Source: Aquisphaera giovannonii
GTDB lineage: Bacteria > Planctomycetota > Planctomycetia > Isosphaerales > Isosphaeraceae
DNA length: 64,000 bases
Assembly (NCBI RefSeq): GCF_008087625.1
Contig: NZ_CP042997.1
Span: 9,734,001-9,798,000, forward strand
Direction of reading: 5' to 3'
The notes beneath the pieces were generated by a model. It had not been told where the DNA came from and did not search any database. It was given only the letters and a program-made list of their open reading frames with translations. A program made the translations under genes and the position numbers. This document shows positions 20,101-26,445 of the stretch, in pieces (the stretch's first letter is position 1; every line of letters starts with the position of its first letter).

Positions 20101-20359
20101 CCAGGATGCCTTCCTTCGAGTCCACGCGGAGCCCGGCCTTGCGGGCCTTGTCGTCGGGCCCGTGGCAGGCGAAGCAGTGGTCCGAGAGGATCAAGCGGAC
20201 CTCGCGGGCGAAGTTCACGGGCTTCGTCGCGGGGGCGGGCTTCGCACCCTTCGCCGCATCGGCTTTCGCGCCGGCCGGCTCGTCGGCTCGGGCATCCCAG
20301 GCGAACGGCAGGCTCGCCAACGTCGCGGCCGCCATCAACAGGCCAGGACGGAAAGTCAT
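17183..20359 (-). CDS. PSCyt1-PSCyt2 (DUF1549)-DUF1553 planctomycete cytochrome protein
   Basis: A 1058-aa exported protein. ATG 20359 gives a signal peptide ([20 protein letters not shown]). A planctomycete c-type cytochrome domain follows with CFACH (Cys62, Cys65, His66). The DUF1549 domain has [16 protein letters not shown] and [16 protein letters not shown] and a second CxxCH motif ([13 protein letters not shown]). A middle segment (about residues 430-570, [12 protein letters not shown] ... [12 protein letters not shown]) looks like an inserted beta-sandwich that may bind carbohydrate. The C-terminal DUF1553 domain has [20 protein letters not shown] and [20 protein letters not shown]. Likely a periplasmic haem protein working with the DUF1501 protein downstream. 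Confidence 0.94.
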   Translation of the reverse strand: MTFRPGLLMAAATLASLPFAWDARADEPAGAKADAAKGAKPAPATKPVNFAREVRLILSDHCFACHGPDDKARKAGLRVDSKEGILAKLKSGEAAVVPGKPDDSELVARIESDDPEMVMPPKKFGKALSPAQVQTLRRWVAEGANWSTHWAFEAPRKAELPAVKDGAWARNPIDRFILARLEAERLHPSPEADPATLVRRVYLDLTGLPPTPKEVDAFLADTSDAGYERLVDRLLDSPRYGEHMARYWLDAARYGDTHGLHLDNYREIWPYRDWVIDAFNANKRFDTFLVEQLAGDLLPNPTLDQLVATGFNRCHVSTSEGGSIEEEVYVRNVVDQVDTNGTVLLGLTTGCARCHDHKYDPIRMKDYYQLFAFFNNIDGPALDGNIAAWAPVAKVPSAEQTRAIAAADAKITSAREAIAAEASKLAATYDRKRDADAEEFVRRADFTWVDDALPAGASPQGEPGWEFRGRPTYPVQSGKASFRLVAQGLKQRFFDNAGPKLKVGEGDTFFAYVFLDPTSPPKEVMLQWNLGGQWTHRAYWGENVIPFGKDNSPERLRMGDLPTTGKWVRLDVPAKSLGLKPGTIIQGWAFTQQDGTVYWDNAGIETWTPQEGQTYDTLASWIRARKADGGAGLPEAIKAIVAIDPDRRTEAQKAELVAMFVASRDPRAKAVLDPLYAQVDEAQKAKAAVEASIPTTLISRERAGEPKPAFLLNRGEYDQRRDKVGRSTPAFLPPLPAGAPVNRLGFAKWLVEPNHPLTARVAVNRFWLQVFGTGIVKTAEDFGSQGDPPSHPELLDWLAVQFREDGWDVKRFMKRMLMSATYRQSGRVTPESLAKDPENRLYARGPRFRLDAETVRDQAFALGDLLVERVGGPSVKPPQPAGLWEAVAYTDSNTAKFKADTGAEKVHRRSLYTFWKRTSPPPQMTTLDAPSRESCTVRRERTNTPLQALLIMNEPQFVEAARGLAERTLREAGPTTDDRLAWMFRLATARRPGARELADLYAALQDFTSHYAGDPAAAKALVEAGETKPDPKRDPAELAAWTMIGNVILNLDEVMTKG

Positions 20360-21010
20360 GGACCACCCCCAGATCGGCTCGGGTCGGATCGGATCAGGCC
20401 AGGTCTTCGTCGCGATGCGGTGCGTTGCGGCCCGCGGGGTCGGGAGGCTTCGCCGGGGGATCGGGGAAGGCCCCGATGCAGGCCCGTCGCGGGCGTGGAG
20501 TGAGGGAGCAGGAGGCGGCCAGGACGCCGCCGAGGTTGAGGTCCGGAGCCGGGGTCGATGCCAATCGCGACGGTCGGACGCGGGCCTCGCACGGCCCCCC
20601 CGTCCCCTCGCATAGGCTACCCCTTCAGCATCCACTATACGGGCCAGGCGGGCCGGCTGGAAGACCTGGTCAAGCCGGGCTCCGCGGGACGCGTCCGCCC
20701 GGACAACGCATGCGCGGACGAGGCAGCGTCTCCGACCCATGCCCCCGCCGCGGAAGCCGCATGGTCGACAACGCCCCGGCATCGCCGCGGCAGCCCCCGC
20801 GCGGACGCGCGAGACCGGCCTTCCGGCCCCCGGCCAAACGACCGGGCACGCGCGGGCGAGGCGAATCGGGCCGGCCCTCGTCGGCCCCGGGCTGCCTCTC
20901 CCACGCCGACCCGCGGTCTTCGAACAAGTGTCCTACGTTTTAGAAAGCCGACGAAATCCAACGGCCGGCGAGCGTCCTCGCGAGGCATCAAGACCAGGAG
21001 ATCCTGAGCA
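20360..21010. other. 651-bp intergenic region
   Basis: No convincing gene in either strand. It separates the divergent PSCyt and C92-hydrolase genes and should hold both promoters. A 7-bp perfect hairpin (ATCGGGG/CCCCGAT, loop AAGG) lies at 20460-20477, 100 bases upstream of the PSCyt gene. The only AT-rich patch is at about 20930-20965 (ACGTTTTAGAAAGCC), a candidate promoter for the plus-strand gene. AGGAG at 20996-21000 is its ribosome site. Confidence 0.5.
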
Positions 21011-21835
21011 ATGGGGCATCGGTTCAGCGAGAGAAGGCGTTATCAGGCCGGGCTGGAGACGATGGAGCGGCGCGACGTGCCCGCGGTGGCGCTGGCCGCG
21101 GCCTCGCCGGCACATATTCTGGCGGCGGCCGTGCGGGCGGACGGCTCGGGGGCATCCCAGCCGGCCCCCACGCCGGCTCTCGGGGCGACCGGGGCGGCCC
21201 AACTGCGGCATCCGTCGGCCCACCCCTTCTCGTTCAGCATCGCGCCCGACCCGTTCAAGGACCGGCCCTTGTTGAACACCTCCGACCTGAAGGTTGGCGA
21301 CATCCTGTTCTCGACGACCTCGGCCGACGAATCGAACTTGATCCGCAAGCTGACGAATTCGGCTTACAGCCACGCCGCGCTCTACATCGGCAACGGGAAG
21401 ATCATCGATGCGACGTCCAAGGGCGTCACCGCTCGCGAGCTCTCTGCATTGACCGGAGATGCCACCCGGGTCGGCGTGATGCGGGTGAACGGCATCACGA
21501 CGGCCCAGGCCTTCAAGGCCTATACCACCGCGCACGAGCTGGTGGGCAAGGGCTACAACTACACCGCGCTGGGGCTCAATGCGGTCCGCAAGCTGTTCGA
21601 CCTGACGAACCCGGTGAGCGCCTTGAAGAGATTCTTCCTCGAGGGGTACAAGAAGGGGCAGCTCCCGGCGATCGGGAGCGGCTATTTCTGTTCGGAGCTG
21701 GTGATCCACGCCTACCGCCAGGCGAACGTCACCGTCGCCTCGAGCCGCGGCGACTCCCCCGGTGGCATGATCGATTACGCGATGGACCACAGCAGCCGGT
21801 TCCAGTTCGTCGGCCGGCTCCCCACGGGCCATTGA
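21011..21835 (+). CDS. Secreted YiiX/C92-like permuted NlpC/P60 cysteine hydrolase
   Basis: A 274-aa protein. The N terminus contains GLETMERRDVPAVALAAA, a version of the planctomycete 'LExLExRxxP' signature found before the export segment. The domain from about residue 88 begins LKVGDILFSTTS, then AYSHAALYIGNGKIIDAT (His121, nucleophile partner) and SGYFCSELVIHAYR (Cys227, catalytic). This His-first, Cys-later order is that of permuted NlpC/P60 enzymes of the YiiX type, which act on lipid-linked, amide or peptide substrates. The actual substrate is unknown. AGGAG at 20996-21000 supports the ATG at 21011. A hairpin follows 22 bases after the stop. Confidence 0.85.
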   Translation: MGHRFSERRRYQAGLETMERRDVPAVALAAASPAHILAAAVRADGSGASQPAPTPALGATGAAQLRHPSAHPFSFSIAPDPFKDRPLLNTSDLKVGDILFSTTSADESNLIRKLTNSAYSHAALYIGNGKIIDATSKGVTARELSALTGDATRVGVMRVNGITTAQAFKAYTTAHELVGKGYNYTALGLNAVRKLFDLTNPVSALKRFFLEGYKKGQLPAIGSGYFCSELVIHAYRQANVTVASSRGDSPGGMIDYAMDHSSRFQFVGRLPTGH

Positions 21836-21857
21836 CGACGACGGGACGGCCCCGCCG

Positions 21858-21890
21858 GGCGCCCGCCACGGCCGGCGGCGTGCGGGCGCC
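21858..21890 (+). terminator. 9-bp GC hairpin after the C92 hydrolase gene
   Basis: GGCGCCCGC (21858-21866) pairs perfectly with GCGGGCGCC (21882-21890) around a 15-base loop, 22 bases beyond the stop codon. No T-tract follows. Position and stability suggest a terminator. Confidence 0.45.
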
Positions 21891-22126
21891 GATGCGACCG
21901 ATTGAACGGGGCGACCGCCCGGGCCGTCGGGCGGACACGCCCCGCATGCGATCTCCACCGCTGCCCGCGAACGACGGGGACCAGCGGCCCCTCTCCGCCG
22001 GGCCCGCCGGGCCTACCGGCGGAACCGACTCGCCGGTGCGAGGGCCGCCGGGCGCGAGGCGAGGTTGGCCTGCCACGCCGGGCGACCCGGCCAGATGACC
22101 GGCGGTGAGGGCGTTGAGCCGCGAGG

Positions 22127-22157
22127 GGCATCATCGGGGACGGGCCCCCGCGATGCC
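22127..22157. repeat. Two-tier inverted repeat (hairpin)
   Basis: GGCATC (22127-22132) pairs with GATGCC (22152-22157), and inside it CGGGG (22135-22139) pairs with CCCCG (22146-22150), with a small asymmetric internal loop. It lies in sequence without a gene. It could be a terminator for an unseen transcript or part of a structured RNA. Confidence 0.35.
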
Positions 22158-22591
22158 AGCACCCCCCGCGATCCGACGACGGCCGGGACCGGATCAAGGT
22201 GGCGTGCCGAGGCACTCCGCCCGCCGTGCTCGGCCATTGGGTCCGGGAAGCGTCCTGGGCCGCGGGCCTGACCTCTCGCACCCAGACCTCGTCGTCCCGG
22301 CCGTATCGCACCCCGCCGGCGGGCCGCCTGCGGCGGACGGCCTCGAGGACCTCCGCGACCTCCTCCACCATCCCCGCTCGTGCCCGGGCCCGCAGCACGC
22401 CCCATCCAGTCGCGCCCGCGGCACGCAGGTGAGGCGGGGCAGGCTGTCCGGCGGGAGATCGTACCTTACGGCCGGCGGTATCACCTGGACCGCACTCGGG
22501 TCGTCGTCGCGGCGGGCGAACCGGGACAATGGCCTCAGCCGGGCGACCGGGGCGAACCGCCGCGGCGTCGCGGGGTCCTGCGTGGCGAAGT

Positions 22592-22900
22592 TCATGAGAC
22601 GGGTTCATCGTGCAGGCGTAAGACTCGTCTCAGATCCCCGATCGAATCACGAACATCAGTCAGCTCATGCAACGCCTCGCCGAAGAAGGCCCAGCCACCG
22701 AGACGCATCAGCTCGTCATGGGCTCCGAAAGCGGCGTGCTCGGCGTCGTTGACGTCATGGCCAATTCGAGCCCGCCACCACGCTCCGAACTGGGCAACCA
22801 CCCACGCCGACGGGCTGATGCCGTCTGATAGTCGGCCTCTCGGGTCAAGGGCCTGCTCGATCCAGTTGGCGAGGACGGCTTCGACTTCATCGGTAGCCAT
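22592..22900 (-). CDS. Small hypothetical protein
   Basis: A 102-aa acidic, Trp-rich soluble protein: MATDEVEAVLANWIEQALDP, then SAWVVAQFGAWWRARIGHDV and AAFGAHDELMRLGGWAFFGE. I do not recognise the family. The open frame continues upstream, but that extension is Arg-rich and overlaps another gene, so the ATG at 22900 is preferred. It overlaps the end of the preceding small gene by 14 bp, which suggests translational coupling. Confidence 0.6.
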   Translation of the reverse strand: MATDEVEAVLANWIEQALDPRGRLSDGISPSAWVVAQFGAWWRARIGHDVNDAEHAAFGAHDELMRLGGWAFFGEALHELTDVRDSIGDLRRVLRLHDEPVS

Positions 22901-23111
22901 CGCACGACGCCACCTGACGTTCAGGCCCGGCGGACCGGCCCGCCGAGGGTATTTCCCTGTTGGCCGGAGCCGCCACGGCGGGCCGGGTCTGCCGCAGCGG
23001 CAGGAGGAACGGCTCATCCTCATCCGGCCCGCGCCTCGCCGCCATCTCAATGTACCGGACTTGCCGGCGAGTGAGGGGGACCAGGGGGGGATCGCCCCGG
23101 TGTGCGATCAA
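22887..23111 (-). CDS. Possible small coupled ORF (TTG start)
   Basis: The frame reads IAHRGDPPLVPLTRRQVRYI and continues with an acidic segment, DEDEPFLLPL, which is more protein-like than most shadow frames here. A TTG at 23111 overlaps the stop of the preceding gene in a TTGA arrangement, giving 74 aa, and the end overlaps the next gene by 14 bp. There is no ATG and no family I recognise, so it is tentative. Confidence 0.4.
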   Translation of the reverse strand: MIAHRGDPPLVPLTRRQVRYIEMAARRGPDEDEPFLLPLRQTRPAVAAPANREIPSAGRSAGPERQVASCDGYR

Positions 23112-23311
23112 GAGTCGATGCCACCCGGCCGCCTGGCCAGGGATGAGAGCTTGCGGAGAAGGGTTGTGTCCTCGATCGAGTAGACCTCGGGGCAAGGCTC
23201 GCGCGGTTGCACGGCGTTGACGATGAGCTGGCCCAGGCGCAGGTCGGGGTCACGCATCCAGACCTCGCGGACCACCGCCAGCACCTGATCGATCCGCGCC
23301 GGGTCTCGCAT
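23108..23311 (-). CDS. Small conserved protein (RDPxRI...RLGQLIVN type)
   Basis: A 67-aa protein, MRDPARIDQVLAVVREVW followed by DPDLRLGQLIVNAV and YSIEDTTLLRKLSSL. This pattern, with a short helix, an 'RLGQLI' core and a 'YxIED' segment, is one I know from many short bacterial proteins of unknown function, sometimes next to toxin-antitoxin or mobile genes. ATG start at 23311. It sits in a run of co-directional small genes. Confidence 0.7.
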   Translation of the reverse strand: MRDPARIDQVLAVVREVWMRDPDLRLGQLIVNAVQPREPCPEVYSIEDTTLLRKLSSLARRPGGIDS

Positions 23312-23390
23312 CGGAGGTCACTCCCGAGCCGCCCGGCGCCGGGGATCAGAGGCCCGTCCGCCCGGCGGGCGGGATCTCGGCGGCGCCTCT

Positions 23391-23627
23391 TCAGGCGGGC
23401 GTGATGGTGTCCGGGTTCGGGGCGTCTGGGGGGCCGCCGACCCGATCGATGCCAACCGGCGGAGGATAATCCTCGCAGCACAGGCGCACAAGGATTTCCT
23501 CCGCCACGACGGCCTTCGCCGCCTCGAATGCCTCCCGCGAAACGAGCCCGGCGTCCAGCAGGGCATCGACCGCGAGTGCGGCGACGCTCGCGGCCCACTG
23601 CTCGGCACGGCGATTCGGCTCGTTCAT
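23391..23627 (-). CDS. Small hypothetical protein
   Basis: A 78-aa protein, MNEPNRRAEQWAASVAALAV then DALLDAGLVSREAFEAAKAV and EEILVRLCCEDYPPP. It looks like a short helical hairpin with a flexible tail. I do not recognise it. ATG 23627 is chosen because the longer frame upstream is Arg/Pro-rich. Same direction as its small neighbours; 79 bp separate it from the next gene. Confidence 0.55.
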   Translation of the reverse strand: MNEPNRRAEQWAASVAALAVDALLDAGLVSREAFEAAKAVVAEEILVRLCCEDYPPPVGIDRVGGPPDAPNPDTITPA

Positions 23628-23749
23628 GGGCTTGCCCGCCGAGGGTGTCCTGACGATTGACCGCCGAAGTCCGGAGGCCTGGGCCGCCGGGCTTCGCAAG
23701 CGATTACGAAAGTCACAGCGGGCGGTTCCGGTCCGCCAGGGCGGAAAGG

Positions 23750-24190
23750 TCAGGCGTCCTCCGCAGCCTCTCCGGTTGGGTAGTGTGACAACTCGATTGC
23801 CAGGCCGAGTGATCCGGCCAGCCGCACCAACTCGGCCGGCAGGTGATCGGATTGCCAGGCGATATCCCGACAGGCAATTCCAAAGTCCAGAGTGACACAC
23901 TCGACCCCGGGGAAAGTGACCAGCCGTCGGACCTGCTCGGCCTCGACCTGCAAGAAAGTCGATGCGTCCTCGACCTGGCGCGGGAATTCGTCGAATTCCG
24001 CGCCGCTGGCCAGCACGTGAATGCCGGACTGTTCGTGTCGTCGCCCATTCGGCCGGCTCGCGGGGAAGACGAGCTCACCTCGCCGCTTTACGGCGCAGAC
24101 CGGCATGGAGCAGCCGGTGAGGAAGGCCTCGACATCGAACTCCGCTCCGTATGCCCGCAACACGGCCGACATGTCGGGTGCGACCTCCAC
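23750..24190 (-). CDS. Conserved hypothetical protein (146 aa)
   Basis: The protein begins MEVAPDMSAVLRAYGAEFDV, then LPVCAVKRRGELVFPASRP-like sequence (here MPVCAVKRRGELVFPASRP), GIHVLASGAEFDEFPRQVED, an FPGVECVTLDFGIACRD strand-turn and AGSLGLAIELSHYPTGE. This is a small alpha/beta protein I have met in planctomycetes and other soil bacteria, with no known function. No signal or membrane segment. ATG 24190 or the internal ATG at MSAVLRAYG could be the start. Confidence 0.7.
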   Translation of the reverse strand: MEVAPDMSAVLRAYGAEFDVEAFLTGCSMPVCAVKRRGELVFPASRPNGRRHEQSGIHVLASGAEFDEFPRQVEDASTFLQVEAEQVRRLVTFPGVECVTLDFGIACRDIAWQSDHLPAELVRLAGSLGLAIELSHYPTGEAAEDA

Positions 24191-24288
24191 CGCCTCACGT
24201 CATAGCCCGGCGGACCCGGCCACGGACCACCGAGCATTGGAGAATACAAGAGGGGCGGCCCGTGTCCGAGGCCTACTGCAGAGAGAAT

Positions 24289-24669
24289 TCAGGCGTGGGT
24301 TGACCCGGAATCGAGGCTAAACGACGCCCACTCCAGGCCGGGTACATAAGGCCTTCCGGATGTCCGCACGTCGAAAACGCCCTCGAAGACCACCAACTCC
24401 CCCTGGCCTCCGGGGCCTAGAAGATACCAGCCGTTACCGAGGCGATTGGCCAGCATCAGGCAGTCGAACGCGACCTCGGCCGCGTGGCCGGCAACCCCTG
24501 GTGTGTTGAGATTGCAATCCCAGAACGCCTCGTCCTTCCAGTATCGCTCGATCCTGGTGGCCTCGATCTCTCGGGCGAGGACCCGGCGAACCTCTTCGAC
24601 CCTTCGATGTGCTTTGTCGCGGTCCTTGACCCGAAACAGGAGGCGCCAGTGGATCGTCGGCTGCATCAT
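24289..24669 (-). CDS. Small hypothetical protein (126 aa)
   Basis: The protein starts at the ATG pair near 24669: MMQPTIHWRLLFRVKDRDKA. It has a charged helix (EVRRVLAREIEATRIERYW), a DEAFWDCNLNTPG segment and a beta-rich end (VVFEGVFDVRTSG). The ferredoxin-like alternation of strands and helices would fit a small binding protein. I do not recognise a family. The 23-codon upstream extension of the frame has no protein character. Confidence 0.6.
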   Translation of the reverse strand: MMQPTIHWRLLFRVKDRDKAHRRVEEVRRVLAREIEATRIERYWKDEAFWDCNLNTPGVAGHAAEVAFDCLMLANRLGNGWYLLGPGGQGELVVFEGVFDVRTSGRPYVPGLEWASFSLDSGSTHA

Positions 24670-24829
24670 ACGGGAGTGCTCCGACGCCTGACGACCGGGC
24701 TCGGCGGGCCACCCCGTCGAGTTGACCGATGATAGCACGCCGGCCCCGGCGACGGCGTGGGTCTGCTTCGGCGGGGGGTCATAGGCATCGGGTCAAGCCG
24801 CGATAGATCGGGCCGATCCTCGCAGCGGT

Positions 24830-25099
24830 CTACAGTTGAGCGAGGAGATGGTCATATGCCGCGTGCGAGCCGATCCAGAACCACACGACCGTATCGCCGT
24901 CACGGACGCAGACCGCTCGGTAGCTGATCCCAACCCTTGCCGAGTAGAGGAGCGGGTCGGCGTGGACCTGCTTGAGGTGCAGGCCGGGATGGGCCGGGTT
25001 CTGCCGAAACAGTCGATACGCCTCCCGGGCCTGCCGTTGGACTTGGCTGGGCAAGGCCGCGAACAAAGCCCGGAATTGCCGAGTCGTGTGCGAATTCAT
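24830..25099 (-). CDS. RelE/ParE-superfamily toxin-like protein
   Basis: An 89-aa basic protein: FRALFAALPSQVQRQAREAY, then RQNPAHPGLHLKQV, an SARVGISYRAVCVRDGDTVV beta-sheet core and the C-terminal VWFWIGSHAAYDHLL. This 'YRA(L/V)...W(I/F)GSHxxYD' arrangement is the usual end of ParE/RelE-like toxins, which cleave mRNA at the ribosome or inhibit gyrase. Its ATG overlaps the stop of the preceding gene by 4 bp (ATGA), as in many antitoxin-toxin operons. Activity is inferred, not shown. Confidence 0.75.
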   Translation of the reverse strand: MNSHTTRQFRALFAALPSQVQRQAREAYRLFRQNPAHPGLHLKQVHADPLLYSARVGISYRAVCVRDGDTVVWFWIGSHAAYDHLLAQL

Positions 25100-25314
25100 A
25101 GCCGGTCGGGATCGAGCTCCTTGGTCAAGCCGGCGCGATGCTCCGCGACAGCCTCGGCCGCCATTCCCGCGAGCCGATGTGCGGACCCGGCAATGGCCCG
25201 ATCGAATTCGTCCTCGGCCCCTAACTCGGCCAGTAGCCGCGATGCGAGGACCACCTGCTCATCTTCGGGCAGTTTGGCGGCTTCAGCGAACGCCTTCTCC
25301 AAGAGTTTTGTCAT
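25096..25314 (-). CDS. Putative antitoxin partner of the RelE/ParE-like toxin
   Basis: A 72-aa acidic, helical protein: MTKLLEKAFAEAAKLPEDEQ, VVLASRLLAELGAEDEFDRA, ending LTKELDPDRL. The 'KAFxxAxxLPxxEQ' opening is common to small antitoxins encoded before ParE-like toxins in cyanobacteria and planctomycetes. It is directly upstream of the toxin with a 4-bp overlap. No separate DNA-binding motif is obvious. Confidence 0.65.
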   Translation of the reverse strand: MTKLLEKAFAEAAKLPEDEQVVLASRLLAELGAEDEFDRAIAGSAHRLAGMAAEAVAEHRAGLTKELDPDRL

Positions 25315-25373
25315 GGCAGGCTCCTCCAGACAGCCAGGTTCCGCGAACCGATCCGGCGGGGGAAAGCCCCATA

Positions 25374-25987
25374 TTACCAGAAAACGCCGCGGCGGCGCCG
25401 GGTGCGCTGCGACGCGAGGTCAGGCGCAGCCTCCGTTCCAGACGACCACCCGCTCCAGAACCGGATTTGACGCACCTCATCGCACCGGGGCAAATGCCAG
25501 TCCTCATCGCCCCGCACTCGTAGGAGATACTCCCCGAGATTGCAACCGCCATAGATTAGTTGCGCCTGATACACCGACAACGCAGGATTGCCGGCCAACT
25601 CCGGTTCTGCCGGGAGGTAGACGTGCTGACAGATCGGGATTAGCTTCGGCGCGAGGCTCACATGGGCTCGCATCACCGCCACGGCCTCATCCGGGTCGCA
25701 GGGCTGGTCTCCCCAGGCCGGCCACCAGAACACGTTGGACCTGATGTCGAATTCGAACCCCTCGGCCGGCCAGCCGAGACGATCCGCGATGTCCGGCGAC
25801 TGCGGCGATCGCCAATCCGGCCAGCCCACCCCGGGGCAAGGCGGTGCGGAGGAACGATCGCAGGTCTGGCGGGAACCGGCACCCCACACGCTCCTCGGCC
25901 GCCGACAGTTCGGCCTCGGACAAGCCGGGGGGCGAACTCGACGCCGCGTCCGGCCAGGGTCGCCAGTTCAAGGGACCAGTCCACCAT
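25374..25987 (-). pseudogene. SMI1/KNR4-like gene broken by two +1 frameshifts
   Basis: Three frames together make one protein. From ATG 25987 one frame reads MVDWSLELATLAGRGVEFAP; a second continues GLSEAELSAAEERVGCRFPP and FLRTALP; a third continues GVGWPDWRSPQSPDIADRLG to IPICQHVYLPAEPELAGNP. Each switch falls in a C run: six C near 25927 and four C near 25833 (minus-strand sense). Deleting one C at each restores EFAPGLSEAE and ALPGVGWPDW. The joined sequence has the SMI1/KNR4 look, often an immunity-type fold. Either a recent pseudogene or two sequencing indels. Confidence 0.7.
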
Positions 25988-26168
25988 TGCTGCGCCTCCG
26001 CCGCCCGACTCGTGATGGGGCAAGCCTCGGCTCCGGATAATCCGCCCGCAGATCCTGCATGACACCAACGAGCGAGCCGCCCGAAGTCCAGCCCCGGCGT
26101 ACCGACACGATCCACGGTTTCTCGCGGGATTCGGGCCCGTCCGCGAAACGCAATGTGCCGCGTGCCAT
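25968..26168 (-). CDS. Possible small ORF upstream of the SMI1-like gene
   Basis: A 66-aa frame, MARGTLRFADGPESREKPWI then VSVRRGWTSGGSLVGVMQDL, has some protein character, and it overlaps the start of the broken SMI1-like gene by 20 bp. The tail is Arg-rich and no family is recognised. It may be chance; I list it because of its position. Confidence 0.22.
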   Translation of the reverse strand: MARGTLRFADGPESREKPWIVSVRRGWTSGGSLVGVMQDLRADYPEPRLAPSRVGRRRRSNGGLVP

Positions 26169-26445
26169 GCCCCCGGTCAAGCGGGCGCCATGGGGCGGTC
26201 GACCTTCGGGATACCGCCGCGATCGGACCGCGCTTGCGAACCGTCGGACGGCCTATACCCAGGACGGGCGGGGCCCCCGCGAGGCCCCGCGCCCACGGCC
26301 CTCGCAGGCTCGCCCCGGGATCGCCGTCGCCGACGCGTCCGGTTCGGACGGCGCTGGGGATCGGATCAGGGCCAGAACCGATCTGATGCCCATGCGTCAG
26401 GCGTGATGCGATATCTTGAAGACGCGTTTACTCATCGCGATAGTG
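26169..26445. other. Gap downstream of the kinase gene
   Basis: No gene recognised. At 26394-26409 GCGTCA and TGATGC can pair (one G-T pair) around GGCG, about 37 bases after the kinase stop on the minus strand; just further on, ATCGGATC and GATCTGAT form an imperfect inverted repeat. These may end the sigma-kinase transcript. Confidence 0.35.

Larger units (their letters stand above)
21836..22591. other. 756-bp region without a recognisable gene
   Basis: Long open frames exist on both strands, but all are Arg/Pro/Gly-rich in the manner of GC shadow frames and none matches a family I know. The region holds the terminator hairpin at 21858-21890 and a second structured element at 22127-22157 (GGCATC/GATGCC enclosing CGGGG/CCCCG). 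It may be decayed coding sequence. I see nothing else. Confidence 0.5.
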
